NCBI GenBank assembly: GCA_002345545.1
Contig: DDVW01000070.1
Coordinates: 49,637-113,636 of the forward strand
DNA: 64,000 nt
From: Stenotrophomonas sp. UBA2302
Lineage (GTDB): Bacteria > Pseudomonadota > Gammaproteobacteria > Xanthomonadales > Xanthomonadaceae
Direction of reading: 5' to 3'
Position 1 is the first letter of the stretch; each line of letters starts with the position of its first letter. A model generated the notes under the pieces. That model was given only the letters and a program-made list of their open reading frames with translations. It had not been told where the DNA came from and made no database searches. Positions 7,916 through 17,517 of the stretch are shown here, piece after piece. The position numbers and the translations under genes are program-made.

Positions 7916-9660
7916 CAGTCCTGCCGTTCCCGGAACTGCATGCGGTACAGGTGCTCATACAGCCCCCCCAGTTCCAGCAGCTGCTGGTGGGTGCCCCGTT
8001 CGACGATGCGCCCCTGGTCCATCACCAGCACCTGGTCGGCATGCTCGATGGTGGACAGGCGATGTGCGATCACCAGCGTGGTGCGGTCGGGCATCAGTTT
8101 CTGCAGCGCGTCCTGCACCAGCCGCTCGGATTCATTGTCCAGCGCCGCGGTAGCCTCATCCAGGATCAGGATCGGCGCGTCCTTGAGCATCGCCCGGGCG
8201 ATGGCCAGGCGCTGGCGCTGGCCGCCGGACAGCTTGCCGCCCTTGGCCCCCACCTGCGCCTGCAGGCCCTGGGGCATCTGCGCGACAAATTCCAGCGCAT
8301 TGGCACCGGCGATGGCCTTGTCCAGTTCACCGGCACTGCGCCCGCTGAGCTCGCCGTAGGCCACGTTCTGCGCGACGCTGCCGTTGAACAAGGTGACCTG
8401 TTGCCCCACGAAGGCGATCTGCCGGCGCAGGTCCGCCAGCTTGTAGTCGTTCAACGAGTGCCCATCGAGCAGGATCTGCCCGGCCTCGATCTCGTAGAAA
8501 CGCGGAATCAGCTTGATCAGCGTCGACTTGCCGCTGCCGGAACGACCGACGATGGCGGTGACCGTGCCCGGACGCGCGACAAAACTGATGTCCTCCAGCG
8601 CCGGCCTCTCCTGCCCCGGATAACGGGCCGTGACCTGGCGGAATTCCAGCAGGCCACTGGCACGCTGCAGCGGCACCGTGCCGTGGTCGGGCTCGTCGTC
8701 CGCATCCAGTACGGTGAACAGGCGCTGGGCCGAGGCGATGCCGCGCTGGGTCATGTTCTGCACATTGGTCAGCTGCTTGAGCGCGGGAATGATGCCGATC
8801 ATCGCCACCATCAGGCCGACAAAATCGCCGGCAGTCAGACGCCCGGCGGCAGCTTCGTAACTGGCGATCAGCAGCAGCGCCGCCAGCCCGATGGCACCGA
8901 TCAGCTGCACCATCGCCGAGGAGATGCTGCGCGTGGCCTCCACCTTCATCGCCAGCTTCAGGTTGGTATCGGCCAGTGTCGCGTAGCGCCCCAGCTCACT
9001 GTCCTGCGCGCCATAGACCTTCACTTCCTGCTGGCTGGACAGGGTCTGGTCCGCGGCCTGCAGCAGCTCCGCGCCACTTTCCTGGATGCGGTGGCTGATG
9101 CGCCGGTAACGTTTGGCCACCTTGTTCATCACCCAGGCCAGCGGTGGCGCCAGCACGAAGATCGTCAGCGTGACCTGCCAGCTCAATATCAGCATTACCA
9201 CCAGCAAACCCAGTGCCTGCAACGACTGCTGCAACACCACCTTCATCGCATCGACCGCGGCCTGCGCCACCTGGTCGCTGTCCGACCCCAGCCGCACCAG
9301 CATCGATGGCACCGGTTCGACATCAAAGCGCTGGCCGGGCAGCCGCAGGTATTTGGCCAGCACCCGCACACGCATGTCGCGGGCGATGCTGCGCGCGGCC
9401 TTGCCCATGCCGATGTCGGTCAGGTAACCGGCAATACCACGCAACACGAACAGGCCGACGATGGTCAGGGGCATCAGGAGGTTGATGTCGGCCGGGTTCA
9501 CCAGGCTGTTGGTGATCGGCTTCATCATCAGCGCGAAATAGCTGCCCGCCGCCGCCTCGATCAGCATGCCCACCCCGGCCAGCAGCAGCAGGCCACGATA
9601 GGGCCGCGCGAAGCCGAGCAACCGCTTGTAGGTCTGCCACGCGGTGCTTTCCACGCTCAT
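7915..9660 (-). CDS. msbA: Lipid A export ABC transporter, ATP-binding and permease
   Basis: MsbA flips core-lipid A across the inner membrane. The 581-residue half-transporter has an N-terminal six-helix membrane domain (about residues 20-320) and a C-terminal ABC domain with Walker [13 protein letters not shown]-loop, signature [14 protein letters not shown], Walker [13 protein letters not shown] and the H-loop IAHRLSTI. All motifs are intact. It overlaps exbD (ATGA) upstream and lpxK downstream. The exact substrate is inferred from the neighbouring lpxK and kdsB genes and overall likeness to MsbA. Confidence 0.95.
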   Translation of the reverse strand: MSVESTAWQTYKRLLGFARPYRGLLLLAGVGMLIEAAAGSYFALMMKPITNSLVNPADINLLMPLTIVGLFVLRGIAGYLTDIGMGKAARSIARDMRVRVLAKYLRLPGQRFDVEPVPSMLVRLGSDSDQVAQAAVDAMKVVLQQSLQALGLLVVMLILSWQVTLTIFVLAPPLAWVMNKVAKRYRRISHRIQESGAELLQAADQTLSSQQEVKVYGAQDSELGRYATLADTNLKLAMKVEATRSISSAMVQLIGAIGLAALLLIASYEAAAGRLTAGDFVGLMVAMIGIIPALKQLTNVQNMTQRGIASAQRLFTVLDADDEPDHGTVPLQRASGLLEFRQVTARYPGQERPALEDISFVARPGTVTAIVGRSGSGKSTLIKLIPRFYEIEAGQILLDGHSLNDYKLADLRRQIAFVGQQVTLFNGSVAQNVAYGELSGRSAGELDKAIAGANALEFVAQMPQGLQAQVGAKGGKLSGGQRQRLAIARAMLKDAPILILDEATAALDNESERLVQDALQKLMPDRTTLVIAHRLSTIEHADQVLVMDQGRIVERGTHQQLLELGGLYEHLYRMQFRERQD

Positions 9661-10079
9661 TGGCCGGTTTCCGGCGCGGTGGCAATGGCGATGCGGCGGA
9701 AGCCCAGCTGCCCCAGCGCGTCCTGCACCGTCACCACCGCCTGGTAGGGCGTACGCGCATCGGCACGCAGCAATACCGTCTGCTCGCGGTCATCACCGGC
9801 CACCTGGGCGATCGTCTGCTTGACCGACTCCACGTCCGTGCGCAGCACTTCCTGGTCGTTGACGAAATAACGGCCATCGGCGTTGACCAGCACGCTCAGT
9901 GAACGCGGTGGCTCGGCACTCTTCTGGTCGCTGGCGGTCGGCAGCTGCACCTGCAAGGTCGAGCGTGCATCGAAGGTGGTGGTGATCACGAAGAAGATGA
10001 TCAGCACCAGGATCACGTCGATCAGCGGAACCAGATCGATATGCGGCTCATCCTGCGCACGGTTGTCGCGTATACGCAT
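9657..10079 (-). CDS. exbD: ExbD/TolR-family biopolymer transport protein
   Basis: A 140-residue protein with a short cytoplasmic N-terminus, one membrane helix (about residues 13-35, VPLIDVILVLIIFFVIT) carrying the conserved Asp that conducts protons with ExbB, and a periplasmic domain. Together with ExbB it forms a proton-driven motor that energises TonB-dependent or similar outer-membrane processes. Start at 10079 is chosen because MRIRDNRAQDEPHIDLVPL is the usual TolR/ExbD beginning and it lies 4 bases after the exbB stop; a longer frame would overlap exbB. No tonB gene is present here; linkage to msbA-lpxK suggests an envelope role. Confidence 0.93.
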   Translation of the reverse strand: MRIRDNRAQDEPHIDLVPLIDVILVLIIFFVITTTFDARSTLQVQLPTASDQKSAEPPRSLSVLVNADGRYFVNDQEVLRTDVESVKQTIAQVAGDDREQTVLLRADARTPYQAVVTVQDALGQLGFRRIAIATAPETGQ

Positions 10080-10083
10080 CGGC

Positions 10084-10749
10084 TCAGGCCTTTTCCATTG
10101 CCGCCGGCTGCTTGCCACCCACCGCCTTGCCGGCAGCCAGCACCGCCGGACGGCCATCAAGCGAATCCAGCAGTGCCGAGGCCTCCTTCTCCATCTCGAT
10201 CACATAGCCATCGATGACGCTGCGGAAATGACGGTGGAACATCAGCGCGGGAATCGCCACGATCATGCCGGTGGCAGTGCAGACCAGCGCTTTGCCGATA
10301 CCGCCGGCGAGCTGGTTCACATCACCCACGCCGTGGTCGAGGATGCCCAGGAACATCTGGATCATGCCGATCACCGTCCCCAGCAGCCCCAGCAGCGGCC
10401 CGGCCGAGGCGATCGTGCCCAGCGCGTTGAGGAAGCGGCCCATCCGGTGCACCAAGTGGCGTCCGGTGTCCTCGATACGTTCGCGCATCTGCTCACGCGG
10501 ACGGTTGCGGGCCTCCAGCGCGGTGGCCAGCAGTTCGCCCAGCGGCGAGTTGGCCCGCAGCGACTGGATATGCGAAGCATCCAGCTTGCCGCGCGCCGCC
10601 CAGTTGCGGACTTCCTGCCCCAGCCCCGGCGGCAACACCTCGTTGCGCCGCAGCGTCCAGAAACGCTCCAGGACAATCGCCAAAGCCAGCACACCCAACA
10701 GCAGCAGCGGCACCATCGGCCAACCGCCGGCCTTGACCAGTTCCCACAC
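10084..10749 (-). CDS. exbB: ExbB/TolQ/MotA-family proton channel
   Basis: A 221-residue protein with three membrane helices: near residues 12-30, and the pair around GPLLGLLGTVIGMIQMF and ALVCTATGMIVAIPALMF, which are the signature helices of the MotA/TolQ/ExbB proton channel. It works with ExbD as the stator of a proton-motive-force motor. The start is GTG at 10749, 3 bases after the comEC stop, followed by WELVKAGGWPM as in other ExbB proteins of this lineage. The comEC-exbB-exbD-msbA-lpxK run has almost no spacing, so it is one transcript. Confidence 0.94.
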   Translation of the reverse strand: MWELVKAGGWPMVPLLLLGVLALAIVLERFWTLRRNEVLPPGLGQEVRNWAARGKLDASHIQSLRANSPLGELLATALEARNRPREQMRERIEDTGRHLVHRMGRFLNALGTIASAGPLLGLLGTVIGMIQMFLGILDHGVGDVNQLAGGIGKALVCTATGMIVAIPALMFHRHFRSVIDGYVIEMEKEASALLDSLDGRPAVLAAGKAVGGKQPAAMEKA

Positions 10750-10752
10750 GTT

Positions 10753-13173
10753 TCAACCCTCCGGCACCACGGCCGCCTGTTCGATCGGCGATAGGATAGC
10801 AGCCGCCCGCGTCCGCTCCGCGGCATCCCATATACGTGGCCGCCAGGTGCGCCGCTCACGCAGTTGCAGGCCGGCCTTCCCAAGCCATACCCGCACCGCG
10901 CCGCTGCTGCCGGTCTGCAGCACTTCGGCGCCGGCACGCTGCCAGCGCTCCACGACTTCCGCACGCGGATGCCCGAAGCGGTTGCCATGCCCGGCCGAAA
11001 CCAGCACCAGCCGCGCCTGCGTGGCGGCGATGAAGGAAGCCTGCGAGGAACCGCCACTACCATGGTGCGGCGCCAGCACCACATCGGCCTTGAGCAGCGC
11101 CGGCATGGAGCGGACCAGCCGCCGCTCGATCACTTCGCCGATATCCCCGGTCAGCAAGGCCACACCATGGGCCGAGCCCACCCGCAGCACGCAGCTGGAT
11201 TCATTGCCCAGGTAGGGGAAGCCGGGTGTCGGATGCAGGAATTCGAACTCGACGCCATCCCAGCGCCAGCGCTGCCCGGCCACACACGGCGTGGCCCCCT
11301 CCAGCGCCCATCCGGGCGGCACCTGCCAGCGCGCAACCGGCACTACCGCGCGGACCGCCTCCAGGCCACCGGCATGATCCGCATCGCCATGGCTGATGAC
11401 GCCCGCATCCAGATGTGCGACACCCAGTGCCCGCAGTCCCGGCACCACCACCCGCTCGCCGGCATCGAAACCATCCCGGACCGCCGGGCCGGTGTCGTAG
11501 AGCAGGCTGTGCCGTGCAGTCCGCACCAGCACCGACAGCCCCTGCCCGACATCGAACACCTGCAACTCGAACTCGCCTTCTGCCGGCAGCTCGCGGGACG
11601 GCCACAACAACGGCAGCCACAGCAGCAGCGCCATCCCCTTGCCCGGCACACCTTTGGGCAGCAACAGCCACAACGCCCCGGCCAGCGCCAGCGGCAATGC
11701 AAACGGCCCCGCCTCCGGCAACCACCACAGCGCGAAGCGGCTGCCGGACAACCATGAAAACAGCGGCCAGCTCAGATCGAAGCAGGCGGCCGACAACTGC
11801 CAGGCCCAGCCACCGGCCCCGGGCAGCAACGCTTCCAGGGCCGTACCGAGCAAGGCCAGCGGCACCACCACCAGCGTCCACCACGGGATCGCCAGCAGAT
11901 TGGCCAGCGGACCGGCAGCGGAAGCCTGGCCGAACAGCATCACCGTCAACGGCAACAGCCCGAGCGTGGCCACCCACTGCGCCGCAAGGAATCCACGGAA
12001 CCAGTGCTGGCGTTCGGGCAGGCACCACAGCAACCAGGCCACGCCGGCGAAACTCAGCCAGAACCCCGCCATCAGGATCGACAGCGGGTCCCACAGCAAG
12101 ACCGCCAGCCCCGCAAGCGCCAGCGAACCGGGCAGGTCGAGCGGCCTCCGCCACCCGCGTGCCGCCACCACCACCGCGATCATCAGCACCGTGCGCACCG
12201 TCGGCAGGGAGAACCCCGCCACCGCGGCGTAAACCACAGCACCTGCCAACGCCGCCAATGCCGCGGCCTGCGGTCGTGGCAGGACACGCCCCAGCCGCGG
12301 TGCCAACTTCCATAACAGCCCGGCCAGCCAACCGACGCAGCCGGCGACCATTCCGACGTGGAAACCGGAAATGGCGATCAGGTGGGTCAAGCCTGTCGCC
12401 CGCAATATCTGCCAGTCGCCATCTGCCAGTGCCCGCGTATCGCCCAGTGCCAACGCCCGCACATAGCGCGAGGAATGCGAAACCACCGCCGCGTCGATCC
12501 GCGCCGCCATCCGTTCGCGCCACGCATCGATGCCGCGTGGCGGCATCAGCGCCTGCTCCATCCCCGGCCTGACCAGTCCGGTCGCAACCAGACGCCGGGC
12601 AAGCGCATGCCGCTCGGCGTCAAAACCACCGGGATTCTGCAGGCCACGTGGCGCCCGCAGCTTCACCTGGAACTGCCAGCGGCTGCCGGCCCTGAGCGCA
12701 TGGCGTGGCCCGATCCCGGTCGTACCGAAATCGTCATACCAGGCCAGTTGCAGCAGACGCCCCTGCAGGGCCGGCACCTGAGTGGCATCGGCGTCCACCC
12801 GCAGCTGGAAACGGGTACGGCGTGCCTCGGCATCGGGCAGACCGGCGACCACCCCGCTCACCTGCAGCGTCTGTCCTTCCAGCGCAGGCGGCAGTTGGCC
12901 ACCCAGCACCCAGCCCGCGTGCAGCGCCGCCCAGCCCGCGCCGGCCAACAATGCGCCCGCGCAGCGCCACATGCCTCCCCACCACCAGCCAACGATGCCG
13001 GCGGCAAGCAGCACTGCCGAAAATGCGTCCGGCAACAGCCACGGTGCGTACAGCGCGGCACAGGTGCCGGCCACGAACAGCGCCGCCACCGCCACGCCGA
13101 ACGGTGCCACTGCGGCTGCAGGCCGCGTCCGCACCGCCCATGCCCTGCCCCGCGCCACGACGCCCACCGCCAT
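10753..13173 (-). CDS. comEC: DNA internalization-related competence protein ComEC/Rec2
   Basis: ComEC forms the inner-membrane channel through which single-stranded DNA enters during natural transformation. The 806-residue protein has N-terminal hydrophobic helices, a soluble DUF4131-like segment (about residues 80-180), the Competence membrane domain beginning near GLTHLIAISGFHVGMVAG, and a C-terminal metallo-beta-lactamase domain with the metal-binding HGDADHAGG motif and later APHHGS. The ATG at 13173 has a purine-rich site just upstream (GACGAGGGG) and gives MAVGVVARG; a TTG 21 codons earlier is less likely. It leads the operon with exbB, exbD, msbA and lpxK. The mapped domains are all present, so the gene looks intact. 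Confidence 0.95.
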   Translation of the reverse strand: MAVGVVARGRAWAVRTRPAAAVAPFGVAVAALFVAGTCAALYAPWLLPDAFSAVLLAAGIVGWWWGGMWRCAGALLAGAGWAALHAGWVLGGQLPPALEGQTLQVSGVVAGLPDAEARRTRFQLRVDADATQVPALQGRLLQLAWYDDFGTTGIGPRHALRAGSRWQFQVKLRAPRGLQNPGGFDAERHALARRLVATGLVRPGMEQALMPPRGIDAWRERMAARIDAAVVSHSSRYVRALALGDTRALADGDWQILRATGLTHLIAISGFHVGMVAGCVGWLAGLLWKLAPRLGRVLPRPQAAALAALAGAVVYAAVAGFSLPTVRTVLMIAVVVAARGWRRPLDLPGSLALAGLAVLLWDPLSILMAGFWLSFAGVAWLLWCLPERQHWFRGFLAAQWVATLGLLPLTVMLFGQASAAGPLANLLAIPWWTLVVVPLALLGTALEALLPGAGGWAWQLSAACFDLSWPLFSWLSGSRFALWWLPEAGPFALPLALAGALWLLLPKGVPGKGMALLLWLPLLWPSRELPAEGEFELQVFDVGQGLSVLVRTARHSLLYDTGPAVRDGFDAGERVVVPGLRALGVAHLDAGVISHGDADHAGGLEAVRAVVPVARWQVPPGWALEGATPCVAGQRWRWDGVEFEFLHPTPGFPYLGNESSCVLRVGSAHGVALLTGDIGEVIERRLVRSMPALLKADVVLAPHHGSGGSSQASFIAATQARLVLVSAGHGNRFGHPRAEVVERWQRAGAEVLQTGSSGAVRVWLGKAGLQLRERRTWRPRIWDAAERTRAAAILSPIEQAAVVPEG

Positions 13174-13270
13174 CCCCTCGTCCCTGATGGAGGTCAACGA
13201 TGCTCGCGCCCCTGCCTGCGGGCGGCTATCAGGCAAGCGACTACCTGCGGGTAGGTGAAGAGGAAAGTGA

Positions 13271-13306
13271 CGGACAAAAGAAAAGCGGGCGCAAGGCCCG
13301 CTTTTC
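13271..13306 (-). terminator. Intrinsic terminator of the rpsO-pnp transcript
   Basis: On the minus strand the stem GAAAAGCGGGC / GCCCGCTTTTC with a 5-base loop is followed by TTTTGTCC, 22 bases after the pnp stop. The stem is symmetrical, so it could also stop transcription from the plus strand, though no plus-strand gene precedes it. Confidence 0.88.
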
Positions 13307-13327
13307 TCTCAGCGCAACTCCGCGACC

Positions 13328-15436
13328 TTATTCGGCCGGGGTGCCCTCGCCTTCTTCCACGGCCTTCATCGACAGGCGGATACGGCCCTGCTTGTCGACT
13401 TCCAGCACCTTGACCTTGACCACATCGCCTTCCTTCAGCACGTCGCCGACCTTCTCGACGCGATCGCTGGAGATCTGCGACACGTGGACCAGACCGTCCT
13501 TGCCCGGCAGGATCGTCACGAACGCACCGAAGTCCATGATCTTGGCGACCTTGCCTTCGTAGATGCGGCCCGGCTCGACGTCCGAAGTGATCTGCTCGAT
13601 GCGGGCCTTGGCAGCCTGCGCGGCGGCGTTGTTGACCGAGGCGATGGTGATGGTGCCATCGTCCTGGATATCGATCTGGGTGCCGGTTTCCTTGGTGATG
13701 GCCTGGATGGTCGAGCCACCCTTGCCGATCACTTCGCGGATCTTGTCCGGGTGGATCTTGATGGTCAGCAGACGCGGTGCGTAATCGGACAGCTCCGAAC
13801 GCGGCGCGGTCAGACCGTTGGCCATTTCGCCCAGGATGTGCAGACGGCCGGCCTTGGCCTGCTGCAACGCCTGCTTCATGATCTCTTCGGTGATGCCTTC
13901 GATCTTGATGTCCATCTGCAGGGCGGAGATGCCCTCGGACGTACCAGCCACCTTGAAGTCCATGTCGCCCAGGTGATCTTCATCACCCAGGATGTCGGAC
14001 AGGACCACGAAGCGCTCGCCTTCCTTGACCAGGCCCATGGCGATACCGGCCACCGGAGCCTTCACCGGCACGCCGGCGTCCATCAGGGCCAGCGACGAGC
14101 CGCAGACCGAGGCCATCGACGAGGAGCCGTTGGACTCGGTGATTTCCGAGACCACACGGATGGTGTACGGGAACGCTTCCAGCGACGGCATCACCGCCAG
14201 CACGCCGCGCTTGGCCAGACGGCCGTGGCCGATCTCGCGACGCTTCGGCGCACCGAAACGGCCGCACTCACCGACCGAGTAGGGCGGGAAGTTGTAATGG
14301 AACAGGAAGTTTTCCTTGTACTCGCCGGCAACGGCATCGATGACCTGGCCGTCACGGGCGGTGCCCAGGGTGATGGTCACGATGGCCTGGGTCTCGCCAC
14401 GGGTGAACAGCGCCGAGCCGTGGGTACGCGGCAGCACGCCGGTGTTCACGGCGATCGGGCGGACTGTGTCCAGCGCACGGCCGTCGATGCGGACCTTGGT
14501 CTCCAGCACCGAGTCGCGCATGGTGTGGTATTCCAGCTCACCAAATTCCTTGGCCAGCTCGGCGGCGCTCCAGCCCTCGCTCTCGGCACGACCGGCCAGC
14601 GATTCGAGCACATCCTTCTTGATCGCGGCGATGGCGTCGCGGCGCTGCAGCTTGTCGCGCACCTGGAAGGCTTCGGCCAGCTTGCCGCCGACGGCTTCCT
14701 TCAGCGCGGAGATCAGCACTTCGTTCTTGGCCGGGGCCACCCAGTCGCTCGGCTTGGTGCCGGCTTCCACGGTCAGCTCGTTGATCGCGTTGATGACCTT
14801 CTGGAGCTCGCGGTGACCGAAGGTCACGGCGCCCAGCATCACGTCCTCGGACAGCAGCGCGGCTTCCGATTCCACCATCAGCACGGCATTGGCGGTACCG
14901 GCGACCACCAGTTCCAGCTGCGATTCCTTCAGTTCGGACACGGTCGGGTTGAGGATGTACTCGCCATCCTTGTAACCCACCTTGGCGGCACCGATCGGGC
15001 CCTTGAACGGCGTGCCGGCCAGCGACAGGGCGGCCGAAGCACCGATCAGCGCGGCGATATCGCCGTCCACTTCCGGGTTCAGCGACATCACCGTGGCGAT
15101 GATCTGCACTTCGTTCTTATAGTCTTCCGGGAACAGCGGACGGATCGGACGGTCGATCAGGCGCGAAATCAGTGTTTCCTTCTCGGTCGCGCGGCCTTCG
15201 CGCTTGAAGAAGCCACCCGGGATACGCCCACCGGCGTAGAACTTTTCCTGGTAATCGACGGTCAGCGGGAAGAAGTCCTGGCCTTCGCGCGCGCTCTTGG
15301 CGGCGACGGCAGTGACCAGCAACACGGTGTCGTCCATCTTGACGATGACGGCGCCGCCGGCCTGGCGGGCGATTTCGCCCGTCTCAAGCGTGACGGTGTG
15401 TTTGCCGTACTGGAAGGTTTTGGTGATTTTTGCCAC
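13328..15436 (-). CDS. pnp: Polyribonucleotide nucleotidyltransferase (PNPase)
   Basis: PNPase degrades RNA 3' to 5' by phosphorolysis and is part of the degradosome. The 702-residue protein has two RNase PH-like halves (about residues 1-220 and 300-545), an alpha-helical linker, a KH domain ([19 protein letters not shown]) and an S1 domain ([22 protein letters not shown]) near the C-terminus. The start is GTG at 15436, with AAGGA 9 bases upstream. It follows rpsO, from which it is separated by a strong hairpin; in E. coli this intergenic region is where RNase III and PNPase itself regulate pnp, and the hairpin here may serve similarly. Confidence 0.97.
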   Translation of the reverse strand: MAKITKTFQYGKHTVTLETGEIARQAGGAVIVKMDDTVLLVTAVAAKSAREGQDFFPLTVDYQEKFYAGGRIPGGFFKREGRATEKETLISRLIDRPIRPLFPEDYKNEVQIIATVMSLNPEVDGDIAALIGASAALSLAGTPFKGPIGAAKVGYKDGEYILNPTVSELKESQLELVVAGTANAVLMVESEAALLSEDVMLGAVTFGHRELQKVINAINELTVEAGTKPSDWVAPAKNEVLISALKEAVGGKLAEAFQVRDKLQRRDAIAAIKKDVLESLAGRAESEGWSAAELAKEFGELEYHTMRDSVLETKVRIDGRALDTVRPIAVNTGVLPRTHGSALFTRGETQAIVTITLGTARDGQVIDAVAGEYKENFLFHYNFPPYSVGECGRFGAPKRREIGHGRLAKRGVLAVMPSLEAFPYTIRVVSEITESNGSSSMASVCGSSLALMDAGVPVKAPVAGIAMGLVKEGERFVVLSDILGDEDHLGDMDFKVAGTSEGISALQMDIKIEGITEEIMKQALQQAKAGRLHILGEMANGLTAPRSELSDYAPRLLTIKIHPDKIREVIGKGGSTIQAITKETGTQIDIQDDGTITIASVNNAAAQAAKARIEQITSDVEPGRIYEGKVAKIMDFGAFVTILPGKDGLVHVSQISSDRVEKVGDVLKEGDVVKVKVLEVDKQGRIRLSMKAVEEGEGTPAE

Positions 15437-15540
15437 GGGGGGTGTCCTTGGATGATGCTTTCTTCAGATGGACCGCCGCCGACCCTTGCCAGCGATGGTT
15501 GGCCGGACGGTTCCGACCGCTCTACTGCAATTTGAAACGG

Positions 15541-15575
15541 TAAAAGCAAAACCGCGGCGCATCGCTGCGCCGCGG
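15541..15575 (-). terminator. Strong hairpin with U-tract between rpsO and pnp
   Basis: On the minus strand a perfect 10-bp GC-rich stem CCGCGGCGCA / TGCGCCGCGG with a short loop is followed by TTTTGCTTTTA, 12 bases after the rpsO stop. It should end much of the rpsO transcription, with pnp reached by read-through or its own promoter. Confidence 0.88.
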
Positions 15576-15587
15576 CCGGTGGAGTTC

Positions 15588-15848
15588 TTAGCGACGCAGG
15601 CCGAGCTTTTCAATCAGGGCCTTGTAACGCTCCACGTCCTTCTTCTTCAGGTAGTCCAGCAGGCTGCGGCGACGGTTGACCATCTGCAGCAGGCCGCGAC
15701 GGCTGTGGTGGTCCTTCTTGTGTTCCTTGAAGTGGCCGGTCAGCAGTTCGATGCGGGCGGTCAGCAGGGCGACCTGGACTTCCGGCGAGCCGGTGTCGTT
15801 GGCGCCGCGCGCGTTGGCTTCAATAACCTTCTGGGTGTCGATCGACAT
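15588..15848 (-). CDS. rpsO: 30S ribosomal protein S15
   Basis: S15 is an early 16S rRNA-binding protein of the small subunit platform. The 86-residue sequence has the S15 signature [20 protein letters not shown] and [19 protein letters not shown]. Its length and lysine/arginine-rich composition are standard. The ATG at 15848 is preceded by AGAAAAAGAA, a poor but purine-rich binding site. The roughly 110-base leader after the probable promoter (15964-15992) holds a stable hairpin, so S15 may control its own translation as in other bacteria. Confidence 0.98.
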   Translation of the reverse strand: MSIDTQKVIEANARGANDTGSPEVQVALLTARIELLTGHFKEHKKDHHSRRGLLQMVNRRRSLLDYLKKKDVERYKALIEKLGLRR

Positions 15849-15921
15849 TTCTTTTTCTCATGGATGCGTGGCCCGCAGGAACGTTCTGTTGACGCACCGC
15901 GCAGCTCGCCGTTTCAGGAAT

Positions 15922-15942
15922 CCGCCTGCCGACGGCAGACGG
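15922..15942 (-). promoter_or_regulatory. Hairpin in the rpsO leader
   Basis: An imperfect 9-bp stem (CCGTCTGCC / GGCAGGCGG on the minus strand, one non-Watson-Crick pair) with a 3-base loop lies about 75-95 bases upstream of the rpsO ATG. S15 mRNAs in several bacteria carry leader structures that bind S15. This one is a candidate on position alone. Confidence 0.35.
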
Positions 15943-15963
15943 TGCCCAATCAAGGGCCGCAAA

Positions 15964-15992
15964 ATTGTAACGATCCCGGCTCCCGCTCACAA
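15964..15992 (-). promoter_or_regulatory. Probable rpsO promoter
   Basis: On the minus strand TTGTGA (15992-15987) and TACAAT (15969-15964) are separated by 17 bases. It lies between truB and rpsO and would give a leader of about 110 bases, so rpsO-pnp can be transcribed apart from the truB side. Confidence 0.65.
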
Positions 15993-16021
15993 GGCGCATG
16001 ACCGGACATGCGGCAAACCGT

Positions 16022-16933
16022 TCACAGGTTGAACAGGCGCTGCGGCGACAAACGCCCCCCCGCCTCCACCTGCGCCAGCCCCACCGCCCCGCCATCACGC
16101 TCGAACAGCGCGGCCAGCCCTTCCGGCCAGGCCGGATCGCGCAGACGCTGCCCCATGCGAACGCGCCGCACCTGTTCAGCATCAAGTTCGATCCGCGGGA
16201 AGTGGCTCAGCCCCGCATCCACCGGCAGCAGCCATTCCATCAACTCGGCTTCGTCACCACTTTCGGCCAGCGTCCGCAGCGCATCCAGCCCGATCATGCG
16301 CGGTGCCAGAAAAGGCTCCACCCACAGCCGGCGCAACCCGGTAATGTGCGCGCCGCAGCCCAACAGTTCGCCCAGATCCCGTGCCAGGGCGCGGATGTAG
16401 GTGCCCGAGCCGCAGGTGACCCGCAGCGACAGACGCTCCCCATCGCGCGCAAGCACCTCGATCGCCTGCACGTGCACCTCGCGCTCCGGGGCCTCGATCA
16501 CCTCCCCCCGGCGGGCCTTGGCATACAACGGCTCACCGCCCTGTTTGAGCGCCGAATAGATCGGGGCACGCTGGCGGATATGGCCGGTCAGCGATGCCAG
16601 CGCCGTGGACAAGGCCGCCTCGGCAATGTCCGGCACCGGGCGTCGCAACAGCTCCACGCCATCGGCATCATCGGTATCGGTGGTCACGCCCAGCGTGATG
16701 TCGGCGTCATAGGCCTTGGCCGAGCCCAGCAGCAGACCTGCGATTTTGGTCGCCTCGCCGAAACACAGCGGCAGCAGGCCGGTGGCGAGCGGATCCAGGC
16801 TGCCGGTATGACCGCCTTTCTCCGCGCGGAAGAGGCGCCGGGCCACCTGCAACGCGGTGTTGGAGCTCATGCCCGCGGGCTTGTCGAGCAGCACGATACC
16901 GTCCAGACGACGGAATTGGATTCGAGGACGCAT
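16022..16933 (-). CDS. truB: tRNA pseudouridine(55) synthase
   Basis: TruB converts U55 in the T-loop of most tRNAs to pseudouridine. The 303-residue protein has the catalytic motif [13 protein letters not shown] with Asp47 as the nucleophile, preceded by [14 protein letters not shown] typical of the family, and a C-terminal PUA-like region. The ATG at 16933 is the first good start. It lies between rbfA and rpsO as in E. coli. The 128-base gap to rbfA contains a terminator, so truB may also rely on read-through. Confidence 0.97.
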   Translation of the reverse strand: MRPRIQFRRLDGIVLLDKPAGMSSNTALQVARRLFRAEKGGHTGSLDPLATGLLPLCFGEATKIAGLLLGSAKAYDADITLGVTTDTDDADGVELLRRPVPDIAEAALSTALASLTGHIRQRAPIYSALKQGGEPLYAKARRGEVIEAPEREVHVQAIEVLARDGERLSLRVTCGSGTYIRALARDLGELLGCGAHITGLRRLWVEPFLAPRMIGLDALRTLAESGDEAELMEWLLPVDAGLSHFPRIELDAEQVRRVRMGQRLRDPAWPEGLAALFERDGGAVGLAQVEAGGRLSPQRLFNL

Positions 16934-17029
16934 GCACCACCTGGGGGTCGGATCTGCGCGGATGGCGCGGCCACACGCGCTGTTGAAAACAGCGCCCGCC
17001 CGACGGCGGTGCGCCGCCCGGAAGGCAGA

Positions 17030-17054
17030 TAAAAGAACAGCCCTTGCGGGCTGT
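17030..17054 (-). terminator. Intrinsic terminator after rbfA
   Basis: On the minus strand a perfect 7-bp stem ACAGCCC / GGGCTGT with a GCAA loop is followed by TCTTTTA, 7 bases after the rbfA stop. Confidence 0.8.
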
Positions 17055-17061
17055 CTCGGAC

Positions 17062-17445
17062 TTATTCGTCTTTGTCCGGGGCGGACGACTGCGCCGCCAG
17101 CGTATCGGGAAGACTGCGCAGGAGATTGTCGATCCGCTCGCCGCGATCCACCGAATCGTCGTAATGGAAATGCAGCTCCGGAACGTGCCGCAGCTTCATC
17201 GCCCGCGCCAGACCTGTGCGCAGTTCGCCCGCCAGCTCACGCAGTCCCTGGACCGCCTCGGCCGAACGTTCCGGCATCAGCGCCGTCACGAACACCTTGG
17301 CATGGGCCATGTCACGGGTGACTTCCACATCGGAAACGCTGACCGATGGCAGCCCGTGCTCGCGCACGATGGCATGCACCAAAGTGCCCAGATCGCGACG
17401 GATCTGTGCGGAAACACGGTCGGTACGGTGGAAAGTCTTGGGCAC
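17062..17445 (-). CDS. rbfA: Ribosome-binding factor A
   Basis: RbfA is a KH-fold protein that binds the 30S subunit during late 16S rRNA maturation and cold adaptation. The 127-residue protein starts [19 protein letters not shown] and has the family segment [18 protein letters not shown] and a C-terminal [16 protein letters not shown]. The start is GTG at 17445. It lies between infB and truB, as in E. coli, but with a GC-rich hairpin upstream and a terminator downstream. Confidence 0.96.
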   Translation of the reverse strand: MPKTFHRTDRVSAQIRRDLGTLVHAIVREHGLPSVSVSDVEVTRDMAHAKVFVTALMPERSAEAVQGLRELAGELRTGLARAMKLRHVPELHFHYDDSVDRGERIDNLLRSLPDTLAAQSSAPDKDE

Positions 17446-17473
17446 TTGTCAGCTCTTCTGGTTCGATACGGAG

Positions 17474-17508
17474 AAAATCGGCCGGCCCGCTGCGGTGCGG
17501 GCCGGCCG
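17474..17508 (-). terminator. GC-rich hairpin between infB and rbfA
   Basis: On the minus strand a perfect 12-bp stem CGGCCGGCCCGC / GCGGGCCGGCCG with a 6-base loop lies just after the infB stop and is followed by ATTTTCT. The U-tract is weak; it may be a partial terminator or a processing and stability element. Confidence 0.55.
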
Positions 17509-17517
17509 TTGTGACGA

